DNA from: Mactra quadrangularis
Taxonomy: Eukaryota > Mollusca > Bivalvia > Venerida > Mactridae
Direction: 5' to 3'
Length of the DNA stretch: 64,000 nt
NCBI GenBank assembly: GCA_025267735.1
Contig: CM046311.1
Coordinates: 33,394,895-33,458,894 of the forward strand
Positions within the stretch are counted from its first letter, which is position 1. Each line of letters starts with the position of its first letter. Positions 48,001 to 59,259 of this stretch are shown here, one piece after another. The translations under genes were made by a program, and so were the position numbers. The notes under the pieces are model-generated. The model saw only the letters and a list, made by a program, of their open reading frames with translations. It was not told the DNA's origin and ran no database searches.

Positions 48001-50812
48001 CCATCCATCATAACATTCACACAGAAAGTCGCCAAGTAGATTGATACAACTACCGTTGTTACACAGTGAACTGTTGCTGTTACAGTGGTATGCGACTGAA
48101 AAAATACCAAAATTGTATTTTATTTTTACCGATCAATAATATCTGCACGAACAGAATTTTATAAAACAAATGGATTGTAGAAGTTAAATTCTAGTCCAAA
48201 TCGCATTTCTTAAAGGATAAACCGGAATTGCTAAAGCCACCGTACATGAGTGGAGACAAGAAAAAGCGGATATGACGTCAATTACTTTTTTAGAAATGCC
48301 AGCGATTTTTTTTCTTTTTTCCTGCTTAACTCCATGGTTAACAAAATAAGTGTGATGCTTTTTAAAAATGAATGTTGAATAACAGAAACTAGATATACAA
48401 AAAACTCACTTACATACACACTGGGGTGTTGTTCCACTCCAAGTAAAATCATCCTGGCAAGTTCTTACTGAATCACCGGTTGTCATATTATAAAGATTGT
48501 TACAAGAATACTTGGCTACACCGCCATAATTTGTTGATGTCCAACTTCTTGTTCCATCAATGACGTCACTTGGCGTTCCACAATTAACAACTGTAATATT
48601 GTAATTGAGGAATCATATAAATATTTTAATAAAAAATAAATCGAAACGGCATAGATTTTATGTCAGAAAAAATGGCCGCGGCACTTGTGAGACTCTGTAG
48701 ACAGTTTTGGTTTTCGGTGAATGATGGACAAATTCTTGGTTCATAATGGTATTTCGCAAGGATAATAATATCATGCAGCCTATACTCATATCAATTTCTC
48801 CATCTATGTTTGACTAGATATAGTTCGCCCTGTGTCAAGCCACTGAGCTGCATAAAGTCTCCGAGACACTTGTTATAACAAACAAGATAATACAACGTCT
48901 AAGCGTTATAACTCTAATATGACGGCAAATCATTAAGTAATTTTTCATACCCGCACTCATTTGTTTGTTCGAGTTTTACTTTAATTATATCCATTTACAT
49001 CAACCTTTATTCTTTAACGATGAGCGTCTCAGTTTTATTTAGCACAACCAATCGGTCGTCACTAGAGAAATAAACTTACAATCATTTACCCGATTGTACA
49101 TATGACAAGAAAAAAGATTCGAAAAGATCATACCTTCAGTACAGCAAGAACCATGGAATCCAGGCTCACAGTAGCAAGGGTAGAAAAAGAGTCCAGAAGC
49201 CGTTCCTCCATTATGACAAACTTCATTACATCTTCCATAATCCCAGCCATCACCGGGAGAGGCACAATCGTAAAAATCCTCACAACCAGGATGAAGCTTG
49301 AATCGTACAGAGCGACTTCGAGACCTATTCAATGATGATATACAATGAAGTTACATCTAAGGACTGTGTGATGCCCTTCAAAATTTATTTTCCTTTTTGA
49401 AAAACTGTTTATAAATATCACAAGAGTATAACTATCATTAAGGATTTCCAGCAACCATAGCTATATAGCTATATTGCAGTTGGTATTTCACCGGAATTTC
49501 GAATCTAGTGTCGCAAATGGTACAGATTTAAATCCCATCCGGAGCGTTTATACTCTTCCATTACTATTCGACAATAATGTCAATTTTCATTCTTTTTTAT
49601 AAGGTATTTAAAGAAGTTGCCGTCCATGTTAAAGATTAAGTAAGGACAGTAGCGTGTTCAGTTACCGCTAACATTACAGAACGTTACATAACGATACATT
49701 CGGAACTCCTCGGCCATTCGCTGCAAAAAATCTAATCTAATACACAAATAATGCGATCGTTAAGGCAATGAGTGATGTTTCAAAATTTACGGACTAAAAA
49801 CGAAACATCACTCAATGCCTACATGATTATATATTTGATCACTTCAACACCGGTAGTTTCAAAAGACCGTCTAAATATGTCCGAGATTTTTCGCAGCGAA
49901 TGGCCGAGGAGTTCCGAATATATCGATATGTAACGTTCTGTAACGTTCGTGGTAACTGAACACGCTACTGGTTATAGACAATGGTGCAGGAATGCAACGC
50001 TAGGTTGACACGGCGTTAAACCCAGTATAAAAATAGTAAAGCTTCTTCATCATATTTTGATAAACAAATTAATGTTGATTGATCGCTCAGATGACTCTTT
50101 TTTTTAGTAAATGTTACATTGTAATCCGTTTATCTTTACAGCATAACTTTGTCCGATAACATTTCGAGGGCCAAGTATAGTAGGCCAGTTACAAACAGAT
50201 GTTGCAGAAAATTTAATAATTTTGTATTATTTGCACAATTTAAGCAGGTTTTTGACATTCTATTATCTCCTGCGTTAAACTATTTTACAAATTCATAATT
50301 TTTGTTATTTTTGGCAAACGTGAGAGCTGTCTATCAATATATTTTTTTACTCTTCTCCAAATATTTTCCCGTAACAAGTACAAAATCTGTTTTTTTAATG
50401 TAATAAAACTGAACTACTTAATAATGCTAAACTTTACCGCTTTTTGACAATATTTCAGTAATATCATAACAGTCAGTAGACTGTCATATTTCTGCAAATT
50501 GAGTGATATTAACTTTTCAAATATATGAAAATACAGTGTATGGAGCTTATTACTGAACGGATAGAGACCAATGTTTTTACATGAATTCATGACACGCATG
50601 CATCTTTCGTCGGATCGGTTACTTGACTTATTTGGCATTGCAGAAAAAACAACATACCTTGAACCGAAGCAATCACTATTACATTCGCTCCAACCACTCC
50701 ATTCATTGAAACGACATTCGCAATAATCCCATGTTTCAGCTTTGACGACAGCCGCAGATAAATTTACTTGTAGAACAAATACAACGATGAAACACAGAAA
50801 CTTTAGAAACAT
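44808..50812 (-). CDS. Gene B: secreted TSR/EGF/sushi/HYR protein, complete
   Basis: The coding exons are 50812-50658, 49324-49134, 48590-48414, 48095-47979, 46790-46545, 45819-45619 and 45025-44808. Splice sites and phases (2,1,1,1,1,1) agree and give 1305 nt, 434 residues plus stop. Domains by residue are: signal peptide 1-20, thrombospondin type 1-like about 33-78, EGF1 79-115, sushi1 116-174, EGF2 175-213, HYR 214-295, sushi2 296-362 and an unassigned C-terminal module 363-434. No transmembrane segment is seen, so the product should be secreted. Its modules match gene A in type and exon phase. A binding role in matrix or recognition is inferred; the partner is unknown. Confidence 0.87.
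45619..45819 (-). CDS. Gene B exon 6: sushi domain 2 (six-cysteine)
   Basis: A phase 1-1 exon after acceptor TTACAG, ending at donor GTAAGA. It encodes CEELNVPINGALIC, then C-x10-C-x3-C (RDYGQFCMMTC) and SWIAAGPVPDC. The six-cysteine pattern matches three sushi domains of gene A. Confidence 0.9.
45905..46175 (+). repeat. Minisatellite in gene B intron, ~26-bp unit
   Basis: 'agcaaaatccttcagaatga' and near variants repeat about ten times between exons 5 and 6 of gene B. Non-coding. Confidence 0.85.
46545..46790 (-). CDS. Gene B exon 5: HYR domain in one exon
   Basis: A phase 1-1 exon between acceptor ATTTTCAG and donor GTGAGT. It shows VTVNCSG at the start, VRFDWTPPSFYDPLGN in the middle and CAFNISV at the end, the HYR pattern of an early cysteine, W-x-P core and late cysteine. 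The whole domain lies in one exon, like HYR2 of gene A. Confidence 0.88.
46966..47275 (+). mobile_element. tRNA-derived SINE, full length
   Basis: It starts GCCGCCCGGGTAGCTCAGTT, has box B (GTGGGTTCGATTTTC), and ends GCTACGGCGTTAAACCCAAC followed by repeated (ACAA) units as the tail. It lies in the gene B intron between exons 4 and 5. Confidence 0.88.
47979..48095 (-). CDS. Gene B exon 4: EGF domain 2
   Basis: A 117-base phase 1-1 exon between acceptor TTTTTTCAG and donor GTAAGG. Six cysteines have classical EGF spacing (LCNNGSCINLLGDFLCEC, then GWGGRLC). Asn-Ser-Ser and Asn-Gly-Ser are possible N-glycosylation sites. No calcium-binding consensus is obvious at the start. Confidence 0.92.
48414..48590 (-). 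CDS. Gene B exon 3: sushi domain 1 (four-cysteine)
   Basis: A phase 1-1 exon between acceptor ATTACAG and donor GTAAGT. The module starts NCGTPSDVIDG, has YSCNN, and ends with TWSGTTPQC. It has the classical four cysteines and core tryptophan. Confidence 0.92.
49134..49324 (-). CDS. Gene B exon 2: rest of TSR and EGF1
   Basis: The exon enters in phase 2 after acceptor GAATAG with an Arg/Ser-rich strand (SRSRSVRF) and further cysteines. It continues into an EGF-like domain (CNEVCHNGG, CYCEPGFHGSCC). It ends at donor GTATGA in phase 1. Confidence 0.85.
49647..49970. mobile_element. ~324-bp palindromic MITE, CGTGTTCAGT family
   Basis: Ends CAGTAGCGTGTTCAGTTACC and its exact complement. The inverted arms extend inward well over 60 bases ('cggaactcctcggccattcg' in both arms). 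The internal region also folds ('gagtgatgtttc' and 'gaaacatcactc'). It lies in the gene B intron between exons 1 and 2. The terminal 15 bases match the elements at 25.2 and 34.2 kb. Confidence 0.75.
49995..50035 (+). mobile_element. SINE tail fragment
   Basis: A short match to the family's 3' end ('gttgacacggcgttaaaccc') lies next to a MITE in the gene B intron between exons 1 and 2. A similar reversed scrap is at 54487-54530. Confidence 0.45.
50658..50812 (-). CDS. Gene B exon 1: signal peptide and start of TSR
   Basis: It encodes 51 codons starting MFLKFLCFIVVFVLQVNLSA, a clear secretory signal, then WSGWSEC, the W-x-x-W-x-x-C motif of thrombospondin type 1 repeats (a site of C-mannosylation in that family). 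It ends at donor GTATGT in phase 2, inside the TSR. Confidence 0.88.
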
Positions 50813-51484
50813 CTGAAAAATTATTTCGGACCTTTGAATATTTTCTGACTATTTGTGTAATTTTTAGACTTGTTACTAATAAATTTCAAAACAGTTGTCT
50901 GTGTGGTGAAGCAGGCGTTCAGGAAGCTACAGCCCTCGGTCCTAGCGTTATTGTCGTACAAAAACCAGAAAGTGTGCTCCGTTACGCTGAGGCCCCGAAC
51001 TAGACACTACAATTAAGCACACGTTTGTTTACGAATTATAATCCTGCTGAGACTTATACTCTTTTTTAAAGCCGATACCTTCACATATCGACTTTTAAAA
51101 GTTATAATGAAAATACCACGTTTATATTTATATTATATCGTTAGGTCAGTGCCAAACTTGTCTACATTTTTCTTCATTTACATGTTGTTAAGACTCATCT
51201 TGTGCTTACCCGTCGATATATATCTGCTGTCGAAAAATTTAAAGATCAAATTTTTGTTAAAACTATAAAAATACAAAATCAATTATTTTATTGTAAATTA
51301 AAATAAAATAATATAACATTGAAAATGCACATTCTTGTAAACATGTACTAATAATGTTATGTTAAATATAGGTTATGCATAAAATAATAAAACAATAAAA
51401 AGAAGAATTCACCATTCTGCATATTTATTTGTATTTTAAATACTATACATTAGTTCATTTATTAATCATGAATAAACGACTTAC

Positions 51485-51550
51485 CATCCTTAAATCACAA
51501 AATTCAGTTAAATAATTCAAACATTAATCACACGTCGTGAAGAGCTTTTC
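51485..51550 (-). other. Gene B upstream 5' exon ending in a donor
   Basis: A strong donor (ATG|GTAAGT) has its exon end at 51485. It pairs with acceptor TTTTTCAG directly before the gene B ATG. The upstream exon itself ends in ATG, so splicing yields two consecutive in-frame ATGs (ATG-ATG-TTT) and translation could start one codon earlier. The 5' limit of this exon is only guessed. Confidence 0.5.
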
Positions 51551-52487
51551 AATTTTACATTTCAATGGACTTGTATAATACGGTGACAGGTGCCCGATTG
51601 TCACGGCCAATCAGGAAGTTTAGATGGTCATTATGAATTTAAATCACTTGAAAATCAGACTTAGCATTAAATTACATTATAGGAATGGGACTGAAGGTAA
51701 GTAAATTTTATGTAATAATTCTAATTTTTATTAGCAAAAAAGTATTGTATAAACGTTTATTAATATTCATTGCTAATTTGTTTATTTAATTATTACATAG
51801 TATTTTTGAATTATGATTTTCCATCTTCCGTCGTACTTGTACATGTATAATCAATGGCCAATGAACGGTGTCTAGCGAATAAATGGTTGACGACTAACAA
51901 GGTTTGATTATTTGCTGTGGCAAGTCAAGGCATTGAACAAAAATGCCACTACTTAAACTTAAACTTCTTTATTTGATTGAACGTCTATTTCTATATTACA
52001 TATTCAATGGCGTTGTACAAAAGATAAATCATAAAAAAACTAAAAAAGTAAAAACCCTCCACCATAAATATATAAAATAACACAGAACAAAATACAATTC
52101 ATTACGCATAATGTTATATAGTGTGATTATGCAGTTAGTTTTCATATATCAAGTTTATAAGACCTATTAATCTTAGTTCATGTTTAGACTTTATTTTTAC
52201 ATTTGTTCTTATTAATTTGATATTCAAAGTTGTTGTCCTGAACAGTATAACATGATGCTACTGTTAACCGGACTTGTCCTAAACAGTGTAACATAATGCC
52301 ACTGTTAACCAGACAATTCCCCAAAGGTGTCGAAATTTCACCTTTAAAGGGCCCTTAATACACTACAATGGCTAATTGCTGAAAAAAACTGATAAAGACA
52401 ACACATTTGAATTAAAGGACCAACTGATTATTAACCTTCGCTATAATTTTTTCACGAGCACAAGCCCGATGTATTATGTTAATTATA

Positions 52488-52878
52488 TAGTTTGGGGAAT
52501 CACGTGACCTATATGGTTACTAACACGACAAATATGACAATAATTTTAAATGAAAAAGACAAAGTAACAGCACAAAATTCTCTTTTTAGCGATAGTTCTC
52601 CCAACCCCGCGACGGTTCTGGTTTTCTAGTCGAGTTTTCTAAACAAGTCGAGATTTTGGGAAGAACTTCGAGGTAATCTAGAAAGCTAGAACCGTTATTG
52701 GGTTGGGAGAACTGCCGCGAGAAATAGAATTTAATGCTGCTAAGACTGCACTTGGTCTTCAAAAAAATCTGTAACCTATAAATGTCATTTATCTTGTCTT
52801 TTTCATCTAAACTTGTCGATCCGGTCGTCATTTTTTGCCGTGTTGAGAACCATCTAGGTCACGTGATTTCCCACACTG
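52488..52878. mobile_element. ~390-bp foldback MITE with TA flanks
   Basis: Ends TAGTTTGGGGAATCACGTGA and TCACGTGATTTCCCACACTG are inverted and flanked by TA. A second inverted pair inside ('agttctcccaaccc'/'gggttgggagaact') extends the palindrome nearly to the centre. The right arm contains a short ORF start (ATGACGACCGG) that is mutated in the left arm. Confidence 0.75.
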
Positions 52879-53136
52879 TAATCGCAAATGGCAAAAAAAT
52901 AACAAGCCCGATTATATGAAATCAGTATTTTTTACTAGCCTGAATTAATTTGCACTAGTCTCGAGCTTTGGGCTAGTAGATGAAAGCAATGACTGAATTA
53001 TAATTGTAATTTTGAAACTGTTGCTCGGTCATAGAATTTAACTCAAATATCAACATTTCTAAAACTCAAAAAATATAGAACTATTTTGGAAACAGTTAAG
53101 CAATGTTCTGATAATGACATATTTATTGCAAATTAA

Positions 53137-53885
53137 TGCTAGGTTTACATCTGGCCACGATCTCACCGATTAGCCAGAGGCTAAAAAATCGGGGAGCTCT
53201 ACGATGAAAATGGTATACTCCACGTTCTGTTACGCTTCCTTACGAAATCAGCACGTTTTGTTGCGCTCTACTGCGCTTTGCTACGATCGAGCCCACGATT
53301 TGCATCACGTTCTGTTACGCTTTGTTGCGATCAACACAATTGGCTTCCACGCTCCACCACGTTCCGTTACGTCCTGTTAAGATCTCCCACGACAAAGCCG
53401 CTCTGTTGCGATCTCCTGCGATTTGACCTACGATTTGAGACAAATGTCCACGTTTTACGTCACGATTTGATATTTAAACAAGAAATAATTCTTTCCCAGC
53501 GACGCGGGATGAAAAAATGTGTCCACGCTGGTCCCGATCTGTTGCGATTGTACTCCACGTTCTGTTACGTTCTGTTACGATGGCGATGAACATATTGTTT
53601 ATGCCAATAAAATATTTTGACTTGACTTGTTACGCTTTGGTACGTTCCGTTACGTTTTGCTACGAAGGCCACGCTCTGTCACGATTAAAAATGAATCGGG
53701 GCAATCGTGGTGAAATTTAAGTTTGATTTAAAATCTGTCCCGATGCCCACGATATCCCCGATTCAACCACGTACCGTTACGCTCCCATACGATCACCCCG
53801 ATTCGACTCCACGCTCTGTTACGTTCGCCACGATGCTCTGGAATCGGGGACATCGTGGTAATCGTGGCCAGATGTAAACCTAGCA
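53137..53885. mobile_element. 749-bp TIR element with TAA target duplication, Harbinger-like
   Basis: Ends TGCTAGGTTTACATCTGGCC and the exact complement are flanked by TAA on both sides, as in PIF/Harbinger insertions. The interior is a maze of 'cacg(t/a)t' and 'gttacg' words ('ccacgttctgttacg' variants) with no transposase. Open frames within it are by-products of this composition. Confidence 0.8.
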
Positions 53886-54970
53886 TAACATACAGCTGTA
53901 AACATAGTGATTTTACATATACAAACCAACACCGTTAGTAAGTGTTTAGATAATTTTAGTGCTTTTCTGTGATTTATATTTCATCTTCTCCAAATCGTTA
54001 GATCAGTTTGTCTTAAATCTTGAGGATTCATTCATTTTCTTAATAATAATTATATTGACAGGTAATTTTAGAATATCAAAAACTGTACCGGGTAAACAAG
54101 AAATGTCTTTAAATAAGGCAAACGGCGATGAATTAGAAAAAAAACATGATATGTCAATGTGCATTAGCGAAATATCTGCATCATGTATAATTAATTATTG
54201 CTTTCCACAGAAAGTTTGTTTCAGTAAGCAATTCAGAAGATTATTCACTATAGCTCATTTGGGATAACACGAGACATTGTTGTCATAAAATTTCGTTTAA
54301 ATTTGTCTCAAGTTATCCTGAATGACGTATAGTAACCACATTGAATTTCTGCTTTTTTCTTTGATTTGCCCCGAAATGAATGGCTCAGCATCGTTGTCAT
54401 ATATCTTTTGCCATTTGATTGAGTGAAATCTGTATTGACAGCATTATTGTTCATTGAAATGCTAGTTATCTTGATTTGATATGACTTGTTTTGGTTTAAC
54501 GGCGCATCATCACAGAAAGGTTATATCCCTCCGAATACAGTTGATGATAACAATTATTGCTAACTATTTGCATCATACTTTATATTAAGAACGCATTATA
54601 AAAGCAAATAAAATCAAGCGCTTTCAAATTTGGGCTTAGCTTCATTTATCTAATAATGTTAAATTTAAATAGTGAAGAGAATCAATCACTAGCAGATTAT
54701 TTGTCTGCTTAGCTAAATGTTCGTATGATCAATCATGGAAATAACGAATAATTATTTAAATTGAAATATATTTGGGTGACTACACCACAACCGAAATGCA
54801 ATAAATTCAAGTAAACCACATGAAACATAGGCAGTTCTCTTGGTTTAAATGTAAGCTTTGAAGAAAACCATTTGCAGCAAGATTGAACATACCAAAAAAC
54901 TAGATTCTTTATAAAGCAACAACATAAACATTTGTCACTTGTTGATTAGTTGGGATGTTTGATTGAATGT

Positions 54971-55283
54971 TACATGTTTGTTTGATTATTGGGTTTAACG
55001 CCGTAGCAACACATTGTATAGGTCAAATAACTGTGGTCAGTCAACCTACTCACTCCTCCTGGAAAGGCTAAATCTCTGGATTTAGCTGTTCAACAACTAC
55101 TAAGCGCATACTTTCGTTAGTGATTGATAACTGTCCTACATAATTGAAAATGACTGGTAAGTAAGAACGGCCGCAGTAATAATTTCATGACCAAGCCCCA
55201 CGAAAGTATGCCCCGCCCGGGAATCGAACCCACGACCCCTCGATCAGTAGACTTGCGTGCTACCAACTGAGCTAGCCGGGCGG
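54971..55283 (-). mobile_element. tRNA-derived SINE, full length
   Basis: Reverse orientation with complete head (AACTGAGCTAGCCGGGCGG), box B complement (GGGAATCGAACCCACGAC) and tail (GGGTTTAACGCCGTAGCAAC). It is one of the best preserved copies. Confidence 0.88.
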
Positions 55284-55284
55284 C

Positions 55285-56190
55285 TGAATGTTACATGTAA
55301 CAGATTAAACGTTTTGTTGAAATGTTAATCTTTGAAATTCATAAATATCATTGCCACATGTTAATTTGGGTGGACACAATACCATATTAAATCTACTTTC
55401 GATTATTATTATTAATAATGTACAATTGGGTCCAAAAGTTTCTTTACACTTGTTCAATTTTGATAATTTTATATATACTTAGATATTCTTCAAATGTTGT
55501 TTGTTTCACAACTAATGTACATTTTAACAAAATTCCTTCACTAAAGTATTTATTGAAAAATATTCATACTTATAACACACTCTATACAAGTTTAAGTTTG
55601 CAAAGAAGATAAGAAGAAAATGTGTGAAGAAACTTTTGAACACCAGTGTATATGTATAACAAAGCTAATATATATTTATATATATGTTAATAACTGGTTT
55701 AAAAGACAGACATGTGTGTACTAATTATTGATAAACATCCAAAGGAAACATACACACAATATCCAAGTGCATTATTTCATGTCTGTATCAATACTTAAGA
55801 AATGAGAATCACATCTTTATGTAAATGTACAGGTATAACAATTGCAACTGTAATAAAGTATCTTACCCCTCAAATGTTACATCTATTTTAACTATCATAA
55901 TGCCAAAATACATATCAAACTAAGAGACAAATATTAAACATCTCAGCTAAACATAACTTATGATAAACAAAAAATAATATTGCGACACATATCTAACTGT
56001 CTAGCATTACAACCAAGGTCATGTGGCGTTAAACAAAAAGTGCCCCATGTAAATCCATTATTGTTACTACTATTATACCAATTAAGAACAACCGAACTTA
56101 AAAGTTAGAAATATTGGTGATATACATTGTGTAACAAATTATGAAATATGATACAAATAGTAGTTAATAATGATGCTTCCATACTGAATA
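55285..56190. other. Intergenic, no feature recognised
   Basis: AT-rich DNA between a SINE and the pearl-like element. A scrap of SINE tail ('gtggcgttaaac') occurs near 56024. Confidence 0.4.
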
Positions 56191-56192
56191 CA

Positions 56193-56860
56193 ACAAGAGC
56201 AGTCCACGGACAGCGCGTTCGACTATTCCGGGTAATCGTGTAAACGACAGAAACAACCTATCAAAACTCATGCTGGAGTTATGCAACTTAGTATTTGACC
56301 TTCATTCCTAACCCCGTTGACATGTGTGAAGTTTGAAGTAAATCCCTTCAGTAGGATCAAAAATAAAATGTTGCACAAACATTTTCAACCAAAGAAAAAC
56401 AAAGAATTAGAGAGCCATAATTCAGTCAAAATTCTTGCTAGAGTTATGCAACTTGGTATTTAATGTCAATAAGTACCCACGTAGACATGTTTGATGTTTC
56501 AAGTGAATCCCTCTAGTAGTTGCTAAGATAAAATTTTGCACTTAAAACCTTAACCAAGAAATTTCTAAGTATATAAGCGCCATAATTCAGTCTAAATTCA
56601 TGCAAGAGTTATGTAACGTAACTTGGTATTTGACCTCCAATGGTAACCTTGTAGACATGTGTGAAGTTTCAAGTGAATCCCTTCAGTAGTTGCAAAGAAA
56701 AAATTTTGCACCTAAAAACTTAACCAAGAAATTGCTAAGTATATATGAGCCATAATTCAGTCCAGATTCATAGTAGAGTTATGTAACTTGGTATTTCAAC
56801 TCTAATGGTAACCCCGTAAACACAAATAAAGTTTTAAGTGAAAAAGCTTAAAGCGTTTAG
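56193..56860 (-). mobile_element. Second copy of the pearl/Helitron-like element
   Basis: This copy begins with 'caagagcagtcc', the complement of the right flank at 1010-1025, and holds about three degenerate ~165-base units containing 'tgtgaagtttcaagtgaatc' or close variants. It is the reverse complement of the element at 256-1030. Confidence 0.6.
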
Positions 56861-56869
56861 CTTAAAAAT

Positions 56870-58440
56870 ATATTTTAAATATATAAATGACTGTAAATTA
56901 TCATTATGGGAATTTCACCTTAATATTGTAAAAAGGTCTGCTTAATTTACTTATCTACATTGTATATGATTTAAACAAATCTACAAATTGCATGCATTCA
57001 TTTGCAAAGTGGGCGTTGAATATGCAAATTATATCATGACATTACATGAAACATAATATCTATTTAACTTAAAAGAATCATATTCTCAAACATTACCATT
57101 GATTGGCTACAAAATAACTGAATATTCAATTGGAAAAAATGTCTAACTATTTTAAACCATAGTTGTAAAAGAAGATTATTTTAGTTTGTTCTGATTTAAG
57201 CTTGTAAACCCTTTCTTACGGAATATTTGAATACTTGTATTCAAATGTTTCTCTTTTCTTCTTAATTTATAAAAACCTCCAATCACAATTTTTCAACACG
57301 CATAAATTGTCCAAATTATTTTTTGTTCCTCCATTTAAAAAAGAAATATTTAAAGTAAATATATTGGGAATAAAAACTTATAAAGCAGGTTCTACAAATA
57401 CAAAGCATTTATAATATTCTCTTCCTCGTCCAGTAACCTTTTATCGGCATTTTTGTATGGTGTATTCTATCAACATATTTACTTTGTGCTTATTTAAATT
57501 GGTCTAAGACCGTTTATTTCACATGAAATAAAATTAAACTACCCAAATCTTTTATTGGTAAGTTTCAGATGTTAAAGTTCAATGTTATTAGATATAATTT
57601 TAAAATTAAAATTATTATATAAATGGAACAGTCTAGATACAATTTTAATATATATTTACATTCCAATCAAGTTATTCGTGGTCTTTTTCAACACATACTT
57701 ATATAAGTTAATTATTTTTTGAAAGGTAATTACAGCAAAAAAGAGGTATTCCATTATGTATTGGGTTTTCAAAGAAAATGAAGACAAAGCGTGACAGGGG
57801 GGTCAAATTTAAAAGTAGTTGTTTGCTCAAACTTCCTTGCTCAAAAATTTCATATTAAATTGAATTTTGAAAAACCAATTAGGTTTAAGTCCTTGAAAGC
57901 CAAGATTTTTAATATCCATCTTTAAACTTTAAAGTATCAGAAAAACATAATTTACAATAAAATACAACATTTTTTCTACCCATATCATTATATACGTTTG
58001 AAAAAAAAATATATGTGTACCAATTTTAAAAAAAATACATATTTATTGTGTTTAAGGTGATTTTTTTGTTGGTATACTTCTAAAAGTTTATACTGTCCAA
58101 TAACCGCTGTAGATATCAATTGAAAAACACTTGTTCACAAAATAAGGAACATCTTAAAGTACATAAGTGAAGTTTCACTGAGTTATCTGTATGTTTAAAT
58201 ATTTTGTACGTACTGCTGAAATCAGTGGTATTTTAGCATTTCTGTTACACTCGGGACATATATTCCATTGTGGTATAAATTCATCAAAATAATAACTTTA
58301 AAACTTAAAGGTACTATTAGTTCAATGTTTTCATACAAAATACAACTGAATCAGCCAATTTTATGTTCTTTGAAAAAACAGCTCCTAATGAGTCTAAATA
58401 TCTAACTGTTACATGTTGTTTATAACAACTTTCTATCAAA
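56870..58440. other. Intergenic, no feature recognised
   Basis: AT-rich DNA upstream of gene C. The untranslated first exon of gene C probably lies here or further left, but I could not place it. Confidence 0.35.
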
Positions 58441-58447
58441 TATATTC

Positions 58448-58680
58448 TGAAATTCGTGGCGAAGAAACGAAGAAACGAAAAGACGAAGATACGACAAACT
58501 ATGGATTCGTCGTGTTTTCGCCTTACATTTGTTGTATTTTCCTCTTTGTGTTTCTTCGTGACGAAGAAACGTAAAAACGATGATACGACAAACTATGGAT
58601 TTGTCCTGTTTTCGACTTACATCTGTCGTCTTTTCGTCTTTTCGTTTCTTTGCGGCGAAGAAACGAAAATACGACATGGC
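58448..58680. repeat. Two tandem hairpin units, ~113 bp each
   Basis: Each unit begins 'gcgaagaaacg' or 'gacgaagaaacg', passes 'atacgacaaactatggatt' and returns through the complement ('cttttcgtttctttgc'). Open frames on both strands are produced by the palindrome. Confidence 0.7.
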
Positions 58681-59032
58681 ATAAATCAGCCACCATACCA
58701 AACCGTCCAAGAATGATAACATGCCAAAAATCGATCGATGGAAATGTCATAAGTCAAGAAGTGTTCTAAAAGTGTTACAAAAAAACATCTAAAAATAGCT
58801 CAGAAATTCCCCATGTATTCTACTTTTGTTTACATAATAGTGTATGCCGCATGTAATTCAGTTATGTGTCATTAGTCAAAAGTACTACTTAGAAATGGGG
58901 TTTCTTTATACAAGAGCAGTTAGAATGAATTAAAAAGGCTTTACATTGCTTTTTTCCTACAAAACCCTTTAATATGTTAGACATACCTATATCATATGGT
59001 TAATATCCAAATACTATTTCAGGTAGTCTAAA

Positions 59033-59259
59033 ATGCCAATCAAAGCACAATATGTCATAGTGTTGCTGATGACAGTAGCCATGGTAAAAGGATGTGGGAG
59101 GCCACCTGGAAGATGTCCGCCCCCAGCAGACAGGACTAGACCGACTATTAAATGTCCTCAGGACAGAACAGTATTCGCGGATCCTTTTCAAATTAACGCT
59201 AAAGTTAATTGGAGTGAGAGTGTGGTTGAAGCCGTTGACGACCGTGATGGCAAATTAAA
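59033..59259 (+). CDS. Gene C exon 1: signal peptide and first half of HYR
   Basis: An acceptor TATTTCAG at 59021 precedes the ATG by ten bases, so there is an untranslated exon further upstream, not located. The exon encodes the signal peptide, CGRPPGRCPPP, then PTIKCPQDRTV and the HYR core VNWSESVVEAVDDRDG. It ends at donor GTAAGT in phase 2. Confidence 0.88.

Noticed and set aside
53278..53720. Open frames of 103 and 67 codons
   Set aside because: Produced by the 'cacgttctgttacg' word repeats of the Harbinger-like element; low-complexity Cys/Arg/Leu translation.
58420..58750. Overlapping frames on both strands
   Set aside because: Created by a tandem hairpin repeat; the two strands encode near-mirror sequences.
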